Origin: Streptacidiphilus fuscans
GTDB lineage: Bacteria; Actinomycetota; Actinomycetes; Streptomycetales; Streptomycetaceae
Reading direction: 5' to 3'
NCBI RefSeq assembly: GCF_015690355.1
Contig: NZ_JADPRT010000008.1
Location: 76,908 to 140,907 of the forward strand
Length of the DNA stretch: 64,000 nt
Shown: positions 9,632 through 18,984 of the stretch, piece by piece
How the letters are laid out: every line of letters begins with the position of its first letter
Numbering within the stretch: the first letter of the stretch is position 1
Notes under the pieces: generated by a model
What the model saw: only the letters and a program-made list of their open reading frames with translations
Database searches by the model: none
Told to the model about the DNA's origin: nothing
Position numbers and translations under genes: made by a program

Positions 9632-11587
9632 GCCCTTGGTGCCAAAAGAAGCCAAGTACTGCCCCGACGGCGAGCCGACGCCGGTGACCTCGTCGTAGCC
9701 CGACGTCGCGTGGAGCGACGAGTCGTGGCCCAGTGCGCGCAGGGACGTCACCGTGCCGTCCTTCGTGTCGACGCTGTCGCGGTAGTCGACGCGGACCTCG
9801 GCCAGTTGGACGTTCGAGCCTTGCGGGGTGTCGGTGACGTCGTGGAGCGCCGACGTGCCGTAGCGGGCGTAGATCGCCGGATCGGCGAAGCCGAGGGACT
9901 GGCCGGCGGCCTGCTCGGCGAGGGCCTGGATGCCCGCGAACAGCGGAGCGGCCAGGCTCGTGCCGCCGATGCGGTACTCGCTGTAGGCGGCCTTGCCGTT
10001 GGGGAAGGTCTGGGTCTGGCCGATCACGAAGCCGGTGTTGGGGTCGGCGTCCGCCGCGACGTCGGGGACGGTGCGGTAGCCGCCGGACAGGGCCGACGGG
10101 ACCACGTTCTGCTGCCAGAACGGCTCGGCCGTGCGCGCGCTGACCCCGCCGCCACCGCCGGAGAGGAACGCGCCGGGCAGGTTCGCCCAGGACTTGCCGT
10201 TCGCGGAGAGCAGCGCCTTGTCGGTGCCCCAGCCGGTCTCGAACTCGTACTGACCCTTGGACCCGACGGCGAGCGAGGTCCCGCCCACGGCGGTGACCCA
10301 CGGCAGCGATGCGGGGACGTCCGTCTGCTTGGTGCCGGTCGCGGCCTTCTCGTCGCCGTCGTCGCCGCTGGAGAAGTAGAAGCCGATGCCCTCGACCGCG
10401 CCGGTCATGAACAGCTGGTCGTAGACGGGGTCCTGGGAGGGGTCGCTGGCGTTCTCCGGCTCGCCCCAGGAGTCGCTGACGATGGTCGCCAGCCGGTTGT
10501 CGACGATCTTGTTCAGCGCGTCGACCAGGTCGTTGTCCTGGCAGGAGGCCGCGCCGACGTAGGTGATGCCGGCGGCGGGAGCCATCGCGTGCAGGGCCTC
10601 GACGTCGAGGGTCTGCTCGCCGTACCAACCGGAGGCGCCGCAGCCGTCGGGGGTCTTCGGGGTGTTGGGCTCGGTGTTCGTCCACGCCGTCGCGTCGTCG
10701 CGGACCAGTTGGCCCGTGGTGTAGGCGGCGTCGCCGTGCGCGGCCGCGTACCGGGAGGTGTCGGAGAGCAGCGTCGGGGAGTCGTAGGCGTCGACGACCG
10801 CGACGCGGACGCCCTTGCCGGTCAGCCCGCTGGCCGTGGCCCCGTAGGCGCTGCGCAGCTGGGTTCCGGTGTAACCCTTGACCACGTACGGCATGGTCCG
10901 CCCGTACGCCTTGGGGGTGCTGCTCGCCGGGTCCTGGCCGTAGTAGGAGGACATCGGCGGGGCGTTGACGAACGCGGTGGCCGGGCCGGGGAGGGTGTCG
11001 CGGCGGCCGTGCCGGACCTGGTGCGGGGAGGTGTCCAGGCCGGTGACGGCCAGGACGTCGCCCGCGACGTTCGCGGGGACGCTGGTCAGGCCGTCGGGGG
11101 CGGTCCAGACATGGCCCTGCTTGCGGTAGGCGTGCAGCCGGGCGCCGAAGGCCCGCAGCGCGGAGTCCGCATTGCCGTGGACGGTGAGGTAGTGGGAGTC
11201 GATCGCGACGATGCGGAAGCCCGCGCCGGTGAGCCACGCGGCGACCGCGTCGCGCTGGGCCTGGGTCGGCGCGTACCGCTGCTGGACCTGTTGCGGCGTC
11301 AGATAGTGCGCGTACAGGGCCGATCGGGGGTCGGACACCTGGCGGGCACGGGCGGCCAGCCCGGCGCTGTCGCGTCCGGCCAGGTAGACCCGGGCGGTGA
11401 CCGCCGAGGAGGCGGGGACCCGGCCCTCGTCGTAGGCCTGAGCGGCGGTCCAGACGGGGGCGGAGCCGGGCAGCGGAATCCGCTCCGGGCGGGGCGAGTC
11501 CGCGGCGGCGCCCGCCGGAAGCGCGGCGGCTGTGACGCCCGCGCACACCAGGGCAGCCGTGACGGCCAGGAGCCTTGCACGTCGCAT
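9629..11587 (-). CDS. Secreted S53 family (sedolisin) serine-carboxyl protease
   Basis: A 652-aa preproprotein from the ATG at 11587, with AAGGAAGG upstream. Residues 1-30 form a signal peptide (RARLLAVTAALVCAGVTAAA). A pro-kumamolisin activation domain occupies roughly residues 40-180, and the S53 catalytic domain follows. The triad is visible: Glu324 and Asp328 in EQTLD and Ser544 in GGTSLAAP. SDSWGE near residue 373 supplies the oxyanion Asp. Sedolisins act at acidic pH on extracellular protein after the propeptide is removed. The gene is monocistronic, and its stop codon is formed by the end of an intergenic repeat element. Confidence 0.94.
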   Translation of the reverse strand: MRRARLLAVTAALVCAGVTAAALPAGAAADSPRPERIPLPGSAPVWTAAQAYDEGRVPASSAVTARVYLAGRDSAGLAARARQVSDPRSALYAHYLTPQQVQQRYAPTQAQRDAVAAWLTGAGFRIVAIDSHYLTVHGNADSALRAFGARLHAYRKQGHVWTAPDGLTSVPANVAGDVLAVTGLDTSPHQVRHGRRDTLPGPATAFVNAPPMSSYYGQDPASSTPKAYGRTMPYVVKGYTGTQLRSAYGATASGLTGKGVRVAVVDAYDSPTLLSDTSRYAAAHGDAAYTTGQLVRDDATAWTNTEPNTPKTPDGCGASGWYGEQTLDVEALHAMAPAAGITYVGAASCQDNDLVDALNKIVDNRLATIVSDSWGEPENASDPSQDPVYDQLFMTGAVEGIGFYFSSGDDGDEKAATGTKQTDVPASLPWVTAVGGTSLAVGSKGQYEFETGWGTDKALLSANGKSWANLPGAFLSGGGGGVSARTAEPFWQQNVVPSALSGGYRTVPDVAADADPNTGFVIGQTQTFPNGKAAYSEYRIGGTSLAAPLFAGIQALAEQAAGQSLGFADPAIYARYGTSALHDVTDTPQGSNVQLAEVRVDYRDSVDTKDGTVTSLRALGHDSSLHATSGYDEVTGVGSPSGQYLASFGTKG

Positions 11588-11781
11588 GGGACGAACACCT
11601 TCCTTGTCGTGCAGGTCCGACCCGGTGCGGACATGCGATCGACTGGAGGATGCGCTTTGTGAAGGGGCTCGCTGCAGCACTGCGGCTGATCGCGCCGATG
11701 ATCGACTGATTATTCATCAGTTCGTGCTACTTGTCGGCCTGTCTGCACGGACGCCCGGGCCGGGCTGCCCGCAGACACGCA

Positions 11782-11816
11782 GAAGGGCCGACATCCGCAC
11801 TGGATGTCGGCCCTTC
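11782..11816 (-). terminator. Terminator after tRNA-Ala copy 1
   Basis: A perfect 15-bp stem (11782-11796 with 11802-11816) with a 5-nt loop begins 11 nt downstream of the tRNA-Ala at 11828 on the minus strand, so it probably ends that transcript. Confidence 0.75.
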
Positions 11817-11827
11817 GACCTTCTCTG

Positions 11828-11900
<73 letters not shown>

Positions 11901-12028
11901 GTGTTTCCGCCTCCCGGCGATGCGCCTACTGTACACGTTCGCAGACACCGCCCACCAATCCGTTTCCCGCGCGGAACAGCGGTCTGCGGCCGGCCCCGTT
12001 GTCAGTGCCGTCCGGCAGGATGGGGGGC

Positions 12029-12895
12029 ATGACGAGCGTCTCAGTCGATCGCCGCGTGCAGCTCGCCGAGTTCCTCAAGGCCCGGCGGGCGCGGGTCACG
12101 CCCGCGCAGGTCGGGATGGCCCCCGGGCCGCAGGCGCGGCGGCGGACGCCGGGGCTGCGGCGCGAGGAGGTCGCGCAGCTCGCCGGGGTCGGGGTGACCT
12201 GGTACACGTGGCTGGAGCAGGGCCGGCCGATCAACGCCAGCGAGCAGGTGCTGGCGGCCGTCGCACGGACCCTCCAGCTGGACCTGGCCGAGCAGGCCCA
12301 CCTCTTCCGGCTGGCCGGCCTGCGCCCGGCCGTGCCGGACTCGGCCGAGTGCGCCACCCAGCCCCAGGTGCAGGCGATCCTGGACGCGCTGGACCCGCTG
12401 CCCGCGGCGATCAGCAGCGCCCGCTACGACATCCTGCGCTGGAACGCCGGCTACGAGGCGATCTTCCCTGGCGCGACGCTGACCGACACCTACCGCCGCA
12501 ACGCGCTCTGGGCCGCCGCCGTGGTTCCGGAGTGCTGCAGCGTCTTCGTCAACCGGGACGAGGAGCTGCCGCGCATGATCGCCGTGCTGCGCTCCGCCTA
12601 CGGCGAGCACGTGGGCGAGCCGGAGTGGGAGCGGTTCATCGCCGACCTCACCGCCGCCAGCGCCGATTTCGCGCGGCTCTGGGCGCAGCAGGACGTCGCG
12701 TTGCAGTCGTCGCGGCTGAAGATATTCCGGCACCACGCCGTGGGCGAACTGCGGATGACCGCGACCAGCATGCAGGTGATCGGCATGCCCACGGCCCGGA
12801 TGGTCGTCTACACGCCCAACGACGCGGAGACCGAGGAGCGGATCACCTTCCTCCAGTCCCACCCCGGCCTGGCGACGGTGGACCACACCCACTGA
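12029..12895 (+). CDS. XRE-family regulator with MmyB-like ligand-binding domain
   Basis: A 288-aa cytosolic DNA-binding protein from the ATG at 12029, behind a G-rich site. The N-terminal helix-turn-helix carries the family signature TPGLRREEVAQLAGVGVTWYTWLEQG (in part), about residues 35-65. The C-terminal PAS-like MmyB domain fills the rest, with the typical LDPLPA and WNAGYEAIF segments. These proteins are usually single regulators next to a target oxidoreductase or transporter; here the only neighbours are tRNA-Ala genes, so targets are unknown. It is the only plus-strand protein gene among minus-strand tRNAs and sits between two identical tRNA copies. Confidence 0.92.
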   Translation: MTSVSVDRRVQLAEFLKARRARVTPAQVGMAPGPQARRRTPGLRREEVAQLAGVGVTWYTWLEQGRPINASEQVLAAVARTLQLDLAEQAHLFRLAGLRPAVPDSAECATQPQVQAILDALDPLPAAISSARYDILRWNAGYEAIFPGATLTDTYRRNALWAAAVVPECCSVFVNRDEELPRMIAVLRSAYGEHVGEPEWERFIADLTAASADFARLWAQQDVALQSSRLKIFRHHAVGELRMTATSMQVIGMPTARMVVYTPNDAETEERITFLQSHPGLATVDHTH

Positions 12896-12914
12896 CGACC
12901 GAGGGCGGAAACGC

Positions 12915-12949
12915 AGAACCGCCCCCGGCGGAGCCGGAGGCGGTTCTTT
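12915..12949. terminator. Bidirectional terminator between the MmyB regulator and tRNA-Ala copy 2
   Basis: AGAACCGCC (12915-12923) pairs with GGCGGTTCT (12939-12947), extended by an inner CCGG stem. TTC follows on the plus strand. It serves the plus-strand regulator and, read the other way, the tRNA ending at 12955. Confidence 0.75.
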
Positions 12950-12954
12950 CACTG

Positions 12955-13027
<73 letters not shown>

Positions 13028-13060
13028 GTGCGGGTACTGCCGATATGTGGTTGTTTTGCG

Positions 13061-13133
<73 letters not shown>

Positions 13134-13248
13134 GCGTTCCGCAGGTCCCGTTTCCGTTCCCGCGAACGAAGAAGACTTTAGCGGTTGTGGGGCCGAACTG
13201 TGAAATCCGACCCCGCCCGCGACCTGCGACAGCGCCTCGGCGCGCGTC

Positions 13249-13896
13249 TCAGGTGTCGTCGCCGATGACCGGCTCGGGGAGGGTGCCCGCGTTGTGCTCC
13301 TCCAGGCGCCAGCCACGGTAGCCCGGACCCAGCACCGACCAGCAGCAGTTGGAGAGACCGCCCAGCGCCTCCCAACTGCTCGGCTCCAGGCCGATCATGC
13401 GGCCGATGGCCATCCGGATCGTGCCGCCGTGGCTGACCACGACGAGCGTGCCGTTGTCCGGCAGCCGCTCGACGGCGTCGGCGACCACCGGGACGGCACG
13501 GTCGGCGACCTCCGTGTGGAGTTCGCCACCACCGCGGCGGACCGGCTCGCCCTGCTTCCAGAGCCGGTACTCCTCGGCGTACTGCGCCCGGATCTCCTCG
13601 TTGGTCAGGCCCTGCCAGCTGCCCGCGTAGGTCTCCCGCAGCCCGGGGTCGTGCTTGACCCCGAGACCGGTGACCTCAGCCAGCTGCTGCGCTGTCGCGG
13701 CCGCCCGCTGGAGGTCGGAGGAGACGATGGCGTCCGGGTTCAGCGCGGCCAGCAGACGGGCGGCACGGCGTGCCTGGGACAGGCCGGTCTCCGTCAGCGG
13801 GATGTCGGTGCTGCCCTGGAAACGACCTTCGAGATTCCACGACGTCTGGCCGTGCCGCCAGAAGACGACACGGCGTCCGCCGTTCCGGCCGCTCAG
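13249..13896 (-). CDS. Histidine phosphatase family protein (phosphoglycerate-mutase-like)
   Basis: The catalytic RHG motif is in VVFWRHGQTSWN near residue 10, and the second histidine is in VVSHGGTIRMAIG. Homologues begin just before GRNGGRRVVFWRHG. No ATG, GTG or TTG lies at that point in frame; the only upstream candidate is a GTG at 14046, which would overlap rsfS by 150 nt. The best start is the CTG at 13896, which overlaps the rsfS stop (CTGA) and has GAAGG 7 nt upstream. That gives 215 aa, the normal length. The substrate is unknown; the class includes phosphoglycerate mutases and cobalamin, trehalose or nucleotide phosphatases. Confidence 0.9.
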   Translation of the reverse strand: MSGRNGGRRVVFWRHGQTSWNLEGRFQGSTDIPLTETGLSQARRAARLLAALNPDAIVSSDLQRAAATAQQLAEVTGLGVKHDPGLRETYAGSWQGLTNEEIRAQYAEEYRLWKQGEPVRRGGGELHTEVADRAVPVVADAVERLPDNGTLVVVSHGGTIRMAIGRMIGLEPSSWEALGGLSNCCWSVLGPGYRGWRLEEHNAGTLPEPVIGDDT

Positions 13897-14369
13897 CGCC
13901 GGACCTTCGCTGCCTCGGCGGCGAGCACCGCCTCGACGTGCGCGAACTCGCTCGGCTGCTCGACCGGGGCCTCGTCGGACTCCTCGGCGCGCTTGCGGCT
14001 GGCCTTGGCGTCCTCCGGCAGCTCCAGCTCGGGGCAGTCCTTCCACAGCCGCTCCAGGCTGTAGTAGGCGCGCTCCTCGGAGTGCTGGACGTGGACGACG
14101 ATGTCCAGGTAGTCCAGGAGGATCCAGCGACCCTCGCGCTCGCCCTCGCGGCGGACGGGCTTGACCTGGTGTTCCTTGGCCAGTTTCTCCTCGATCTCGT
14201 CCGCGATGGCCTTGACCTGGCGGTCGTTGGGCGCGGAAGCGAGGACGAACGCGTCGGTGATGGCGAGGACCTCACTGACGTCGAAGGCGATGATGTTGTG
14301 GGCCAGCTTGTCGGCGGCGGCCTGGGCGGCCGTCTCGACGAGTTCGAGGGCCCGGTCAGTTGCGGTCAC
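13893..14369 (-). CDS. rsfS: Ribosomal silencing factor RsfS
   Basis: A 158-aa protein of the Iojap/RsfS family, which binds ribosomal protein L14 and blocks subunit joining when nutrients run low. Typical segments are visible: AFDVSEVLAITDAFVLAS and GRWILLDYLDIVVHV. The GTG at 14369 is chosen because GGAGAG lies 6-7 nt upstream; a GTG at 14393 lacks one. The C-terminal tail (about 40 aa, charged) extends beyond the core domain. It lies two genes downstream of nadD, a common bacterial arrangement, with the LCP gene in between, and it overlaps the phosphatase gene. Confidence 0.93.
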   Translation of the reverse strand: MTATDRALELVETAAQAAADKLAHNIIAFDVSEVLAITDAFVLASAPNDRQVKAIADEIEEKLAKEHQVKPVRREGEREGRWILLDYLDIVVHVQHSEERAYYSLERLWKDCPELELPEDAKASRKRAEESDEAPVEQPSEFAHVEAVLAAEAAKVRR

Positions 14370-14424
14370 AAGGATCTCTCCGCTAGGGGACACGATCTGT
14401 CAAGGATCTCATGAACCGCGGACA

Positions 14425-14525
14425 GCCCGCGAAGGCGTTTGCTCACACCCCGGTCCCCACCGGGAGGAGTACCACCTTCGCGGGCATCCACGCGACCGTG
14501 GGCGGGCCGTCGACGCAGCGTCGAC
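14425..14525. repeat. Inverted repeats between the LCP gene and rsfS
   Basis: GCCCGCGAAGG (14425-14435) pairs with CCTTCGCGGGC (14475-14485) across 39 nt. A second, tight repeat, GTCGACGC-A-GCGTCGAC, spans 14509-14525 just after the LCP stop codon. The pair may form the LCP terminator and an rsfS leader structure. No T-tract is present. Confidence 0.45.
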
Positions 14526-14543
14526 CGTGCCGACTTCGATCGG

Positions 14544-16418
14544 CTAGCTGCCGACCTTGTAGTCGTGGCCCAGCACCACCAGCAGGTCGACCGACTGGCT
14601 GCCGGGGGAGACCTTCTTGATCGCCGCATTGGACAGACCCAGGTAGTTGGCCAGGGTCTGTGCGTCCTTCAGGCGGGAGTCGTCGGTGTAGGTGATCTCC
14701 GAGCTGCTGCGCTCGGACTGCTTGCCGCCACCGGGAACCAGCGTGAAACCTCCGTTGGTGACCGCGGCTTCGGCGTTGGTCAGCGCCTTGGCGTTCCCCG
14801 AGGCGTCGACGATCTGCACCCGGGCCGCGACCTGCGCGCCGTTCTGGTTGTTGACCTTGCCCGCGAGCAGGCCGGACACCATGGACGCGGCGTCGCCGCC
14901 GAGCGTGCCGTTGCCCTGCACCGGCAGGGTCTCGGTGGAGTACGAGCCGGAGCGGGCGTCGGTGGAAAGACGGGCCAGCAGCGCGCCCAACTGGCTGTCG
15001 GAGAACGACGGGTCGGCGACCGCGCCCATCTCGTCGATCTTCGTCGCGGCCGCGGTCGGGTCGGTCGGCATCGCCTTGACGACGGCGGCCAGCACCTGGC
15101 CGAACCGGTCCAGCTGCGCCTGCGCCGGCTCGCCCTTGCCCTGGTAGGTGGCGTAGGCCATGGCCCCGGCACCGTTGAGGAGGTTCTGGCCGGGGGTGGC
15201 GACCTGCTTGCCGTTGACGGTGATCGGGACGTCGTTCTGCACCTGGACCCCGCCGACCAGGTCGACCAGGTTCTGCAGGAACGGCTCGTAGACGTCCCAG
15301 GTGCCGGAGACGTCGGTGCCGAGCAGCGCGTTGATCCCGGTGCGGGTGGCGTCGGTGCCCTGGCTGTCGACGGCCGTGGAGAGCGGCAGCAGCGTGCTGG
15401 ACGACTCCTGCGGGATGCCGAGCGTGCCGGGCAGCAGCAGGGTCACGCCCTTGTCGGAGCTGGGCTCGGAGACCAGCAGGGCGCTGTAGACGTTCTTGTT
15501 CAGGTCGTGCAGGTGGACCGCGATGACCTCGCGCTGCGTGCTGGCGGCGACCGTGGTCGGCGCGGAGGAGAGGATCTTGCCGGTGGCCCACAGGTAGCCG
15601 ACGCCGCCGACCGCGATCAGGGCCAGCGTGACCAGCAGCGCCAGTCCCCTGCTGCGCAGCTTGCGGCGCCGCTCGTCGCGGCGCTCGCCTCGGGTCTCGG
15701 AGAACTTGACCCAGTCGATGACGTCCTGGGACTCCTCCTCGGCCTCGTCGACGAAGGCGAAGGAGTCCTCGCTGTAGGCCTTGTCGTCGAGCGGCCCGGG
15801 AGCCTTGGGCGCGGCGGCGCCGGCGGTCTTGGGCGCGGCAGTCCCGGCGCTGCTCCGCGCGGCGGCGGGCTCGGTGACCCGGTACTGCTGCTCCGCGGTG
15901 TACTGCGGCTGCGTCGGCGCCTGCGGTGCGGCGGCCGGGGGCGCGAACGAGCCGGTGTCCGCCGGGCCGTAGTCCTGGTAGTAGTCCTGGCCCTGGTAGG
16001 CCTGCTGACCGTAGCCGTTCTGGTCGCCGCCGTAGCCGGGCTGGTCGTAGCCGCGCTGCTCGTAACCGGGCTGCTCGTAGCCGGGCTGGTCGTAACCCGG
16101 CTGCTGGTACGCCTGGCTGTAGCCGGTCTGCTGGTGGGCGGACTGCTCGTGGCCGCTCTGCTGGTAGCCACCCTGGCCGTAGTCGGCCTGCTCGTAGCCG
16201 GCCTGCCCGTAACCGCCCTGTTCGTGGCCCGGCTGCTGCTGGTAGGCCTGCCGGCTGCCGTACTGCTCCTGCGCAGGCCGCTGCTGCTGCGAAGGAAAGA
16301 CCCACTCGCCCGTGTAGGGGTCCTGGTACCCCTGCTCGTAGGAGTTCTGCTGCGGCACGCCGCCGTAGAACTCCTGGCCCTGGTCCCCCGGTCCCCTGCG
16401 GTCTGCGGTTCCGGTCAC
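14544..16418 (-). CDS. LytR-CpsA-Psr (LCP) cell-wall polymer ligase with repetitive N-tail
   Basis: A 624-aa type II membrane protein. Residues 1 to about 200 form a cytoplasmic low-complexity tail rich in Gln, Tyr and Gly (repeats such as GYDQPGYEQPGYEQRGY). One membrane segment follows the basic RRKLRSRG near residue 265. The extracellular LCP domain covers about residues 290-480, with its conserved Asp/Arg-containing core (FGQVLAAVVKA region), and a LytR C-terminal domain ends the protein (VDLLVVLGHDY). LCP proteins transfer lipid-linked anionic polymers to peptidoglycan. The GTG start overlaps the nadD stop (GTGA). Confidence 0.93.
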   Translation of the reverse strand: MTGTADRRGPGDQGQEFYGGVPQQNSYEQGYQDPYTGEWVFPSQQQRPAQEQYGSRQAYQQQPGHEQGGYGQAGYEQADYGQGGYQQSGHEQSAHQQTGYSQAYQQPGYDQPGYEQPGYEQRGYDQPGYGGDQNGYGQQAYQGQDYYQDYGPADTGSFAPPAAAPQAPTQPQYTAEQQYRVTEPAAARSSAGTAAPKTAGAAAPKAPGPLDDKAYSEDSFAFVDEAEEESQDVIDWVKFSETRGERRDERRRKLRSRGLALLVTLALIAVGGVGYLWATGKILSSAPTTVAASTQREVIAVHLHDLNKNVYSALLVSEPSSDKGVTLLLPGTLGIPQESSSTLLPLSTAVDSQGTDATRTGINALLGTDVSGTWDVYEPFLQNLVDLVGGVQVQNDVPITVNGKQVATPGQNLLNGAGAMAYATYQGKGEPAQAQLDRFGQVLAAVVKAMPTDPTAAATKIDEMGAVADPSFSDSQLGALLARLSTDARSGSYSTETLPVQGNGTLGGDAASMVSGLLAGKVNNQNGAQVAARVQIVDASGNAKALTNAEAAVTNGGFTLVPGGGKQSERSSSEITYTDDSRLKDAQTLANYLGLSNAAIKKVSPGSQSVDLLVVLGHDYKVGS

Positions 16419-17167
16419 GCCGCCCCTATCCCAGTTCCCTCGTTCGGCCCGGTCGGCACTGCGTTCCCCTTGCCGTTTCCGTGGTCGTTGCCCCGGTCGT
16501 TCTCCTCGCCGGTCTCCTGGTCGAGATCGTCGAGATCGTCGAGCAGGTCGGCGTAGAGACGGCGCTTGTCGATGTAGCGCACCACGCCGTCGGGGACGAG
16601 GTACCAGACCGGTTCGCCCCGGGCGACCCGCTTGCGGCAGTCGGTGGAGGAGATGGCCAGTGCCGGGACCTCCACCAGCGACACGCCGCCCTCGGGCAGA
16701 CCGGGGTCCGTCAAAGTGTGCCCTGGCCGGGTCACTCCGATGAAGTGCGCCAGGTCGAAGAGTTCCTCGGCGTCCCGCCAGGAGAGGATCTGCTCCAGGG
16801 CGTCCGCGCCGGTGATGAAGAAGAGATCCGCGTCCGGGTGCTCACTCTGCAGCTCGCGCAGGGTGTCGATGGTGTACGTCGGCCCGCTGCGGTCGATGTC
16901 GATCCGGCTGACCGAGAACTGCGGGTTGGACGCCGTGGCGATGACCGTCATCAGATAGCGGTCCTCGGCTGCCGAGACCGGGCGGCCGGACTTCTGCCAC
17001 GGCCTGCCGGTCGGCACGAACACGACCTCGTCCAGCTGGAACAGGCTCGCCACCTCACTCGCGGCGACGAGGTGGCCGTGGTGGATCGGGTCGAAGGTGC
17101 CGCCCATCACCCCGAGCCGCTTCTTCAGCGGCTCGGCACCGGCGGGAGCCTCGGCGTGCTCTCTCAT
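16415..17167 (-). CDS. nadD: Nicotinate-mononucleotide adenylyltransferase
   Basis: Makes nicotinate adenine dinucleotide from nicotinate mononucleotide and ATP in NAD synthesis. The nucleotidyl-transferase signature GGTFDPIHHGHL is near residue 22, and the second motif ISSTDCRKR is near residue 195. The 250-aa form from the ATG at 17167 includes a 15-residue N-terminal extension and a C-terminal acidic and then Gly/Asn-rich tail not needed by the fold. It heads a tightly overlapping unit, nadD-LCP-(gap)-rsfS-phosphatase. Confidence 0.96.
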   Translation of the reverse strand: MREHAEAPAGAEPLKKRLGVMGGTFDPIHHGHLVAASEVASLFQLDEVVFVPTGRPWQKSGRPVSAAEDRYLMTVIATASNPQFSVSRIDIDRSGPTYTIDTLRELQSEHPDADLFFITGADALEQILSWRDAEELFDLAHFIGVTRPGHTLTDPGLPEGGVSLVEVPALAISSTDCRKRVARGEPVWYLVPDGVVRYIDKRRLYADLLDDLDDLDQETGEENDRGNDHGNGKGNAVPTGPNEGTGIGAA

Positions 17168-17296
17168 AGGCGGTCACCCTACGCGATCCCGCCGGGCCAC
17201 GACGCTGGGGTCGGTGGCCCGGCCCGGCGACCCCGACTGCGAGCCCAGGGCAGGCCCCTGACGCGGGTGAACGCGCCGTCAGGATCGCGTGACGTT

Positions 17297-17446
17297 CTAG
17301 CGGTCCTTGTTGAAACGCGTGGTGAGGAAGAGCAGCCCGAGGAGGATCGCCAGGGCGCCACCACCGGTGAGCCAGGGCTGGAGCGAGTCGTGCAGGCCAT
17401 TGCCCTCGGCGAGCTGGGCGATCGCGGCGGTGACGTGTGAAGTCAT
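17297..17446 (-). CDS. 49-aa single-span membrane protein
   Basis: MTSHVTAAIAQLAEG begins a 49-aa product with one membrane segment (ALAILLGLLFLTT) and a short basic end (RFNKDR). The ATG lies at 17444-17446; no strong ribosome binding site is visible. Coding-like third-position GC and the position between nadD and another tiny membrane protein support it. Function is unknown. Confidence 0.6.
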   Translation of the reverse strand: MTSHVTAAIAQLAEGNGLHDSLQPWLTGGGALAILLGLLFLTTRFNKDR

Positions 17447-17510
17447 CTGAAGTCGGACTTTCTGACTCGGTGGCAGGTCTGGCTGGTGATGGTCATGCTA
17501 CGCACTCTGC

Positions 17511-17654
17511 TCAGTCGCGGTAGCCGCGCAGCAGCACGAATGCCATGATCACCACTCCGACGATGGCAGCGATCACGAGCACCCGCAGGAACATGCCCGG
17601 CCCGCTGCCGTTGGAGATGGCGGCGAGCTGGAGCAGCGCGTCGTTGGTGTGCAT
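17511..17654 (-). CDS. 47-aa single-span membrane protein
   Basis: A 47-aa product, MHTNDALLQLAAI, with one membrane segment (FLRVLVIAAIVGVVIMAFVLL) and a basic end, RGYRD. The ATG at 17654 has AAGGG about 9 nt upstream. It resembles the 49-aa neighbour in size and topology but not in sequence. Function is unknown. Confidence 0.6.
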   Translation of the reverse strand: MHTNDALLQLAAISNGSGPGMFLRVLVIAAIVGVVIMAFVLLRGYRD

Positions 17655-17863
17655 GGGGGAAGCCCTTCGAACGGAGTGGTGGCGCCCTCCGAGGGTAGTC
17701 CTGGCGCGTCGGGAACCCGACACCGGGCCGGAACGTCTCCCCCGTGAGGGGACGAGCAGTAGCGTGACCGCAGCGCATGCGCAGCGAATACAAGTCGAGT
17801 CACAGGACGGCGGGGGCCGGTGGCAGGTACCGGGGTCCGCGGTCATCCGGGAGGAACCAGCAG

Positions 17864-18958
17864 ATGACCCAGCCCAACGACAGCAACGTGCCGAGCCGCG
17901 CCCGCAAGCGCTTCCCCGGCATCTCCACCCGCGCCTGGGAGCACCCCGCCGACCGTTCGGCGCTGGTGGCCCTGCGCAAGCTCAGCGGTTTCGACGACAT
18001 CCTGAAGAAGCTCGGCGGCTTCGTCTCCGAGCGCGCGGTCCGGCTGATGTTCCTGGCCTCCGCGGTCCGTGCCAGCGAGCGGCAGTTCCCGCAGCTGCAC
18101 GAGATGGTGCGGGACGCCGCCTACATCCTGGACCTGGAGCAGGTCCCCGCCCTCTACGTCACCCAGGACCCGCGTCCCAACGCCATGTGCATCGGCATGG
18201 ACGCGCCGGTCATCGTGGTGACCACCGCGCTGGTCGAGCTCCTCGACGAGGAGGAGATGCGCGCGGTGATCGGCCACGAGGTCGCGCACGCGATGTCGGG
18301 CCACGCGGTCTACCGGACCATGCTGATCATCCTCACCAACATCGCCACCCGGATCGCCTTCATCCCGCTCGGCGGCCTGGCGATCGGCGCGCTGATCACC
18401 GCGCTCAACGAGTGGTTCCGCAAGGCCGAGCTCTCCTGCGACCGGGCCGGGCTGCTGGTGGGCCAGGACCTGCAGGCCTCGATGCGCGGCCTGATGAAGC
18501 TGGCCGGTGGCCACCACCTGCACGAGATGAACACGGATGCCTTCCTGGAGCAGGCCGAGGAGTATGACAAGGCCGGTGACCTGCGCGACGGCGTGATCAA
18601 GCTGCTGCAGGTGCTGCCGCAGTCGCACCCGTTCGCGGCGGTCCGGGTGGCGAAGATCAAGAAGTGGGCCGAGAGCGACGAGTACCGCTCGATCATGGCC
18701 GGCGCCTACCCGCGTCGGGAGGAGGACACCGAGGCCTCGTTCCGCGAGCAGGCCAAGGCGGCGGCGGACTCCTACGCGCAGTCCTTCAAGGAGACCAAGG
18801 ACCCGCTGATGGGCCTGATCCGCGACGTCGCGGGCGGCACCGCCGACCTGGGCGGCAAGCTGCGGGACGTCTTCGCGGGCCGCACCTCGGGCAACGGCTC
18901 GGACGCGGACTCCGCGCCCGACGGGGACGCCCCCGTGGACGGCGACGGCAAGGCCTGA
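17864..18958 (+). CDS. M48 family zinc metalloprotease
   Basis: A 364-aa protein from the ATG at 17864 with GGGAGGA upstream. The zinc-binding HExxH reads HEVAH (within VIGHEVAHAMSGHAVYRT), near residue 140. A hydrophobic stretch follows (MLIILTNIATRIAFIPLGGLAIGAL), and the third zinc ligand is the Glu in RKAELSCDRAG. This is the HtpX/Ste24-like fold used for membrane-protein or small-protein turnover. The C-terminal 50 residues are acidic and disordered. It lies at the SCO2582 position of S. coelicolor, divergent from the nadD unit and next to two spore-wall-associated membrane proteins; any functional link is inference. Confidence 0.93.
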   Translation: MTQPNDSNVPSRARKRFPGISTRAWEHPADRSALVALRKLSGFDDILKKLGGFVSERAVRLMFLASAVRASERQFPQLHEMVRDAAYILDLEQVPALYVTQDPRPNAMCIGMDAPVIVVTTALVELLDEEEMRAVIGHEVAHAMSGHAVYRTMLIILTNIATRIAFIPLGGLAIGALITALNEWFRKAELSCDRAGLLVGQDLQASMRGLMKLAGGHHLHEMNTDAFLEQAEEYDKAGDLRDGVIKLLQVLPQSHPFAAVRVAKIKKWAESDEYRSIMAGAYPRREEDTEASFREQAKAAADSYAQSFKETKDPLMGLIRDVAGGTADLGGKLRDVFAGRTSGNGSDADSAPDGDAPVDGDGKA

Positions 18959-18984
18959 GCCAAGACCCCGGCAACACAGTGACA

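Noticed and set aside
13897..14046. GTG start at 14046 for the histidine phosphatase
   Set aside because: It would overlap rsfS by 150 nt and add an Arg/Gly-rich segment absent from the family.
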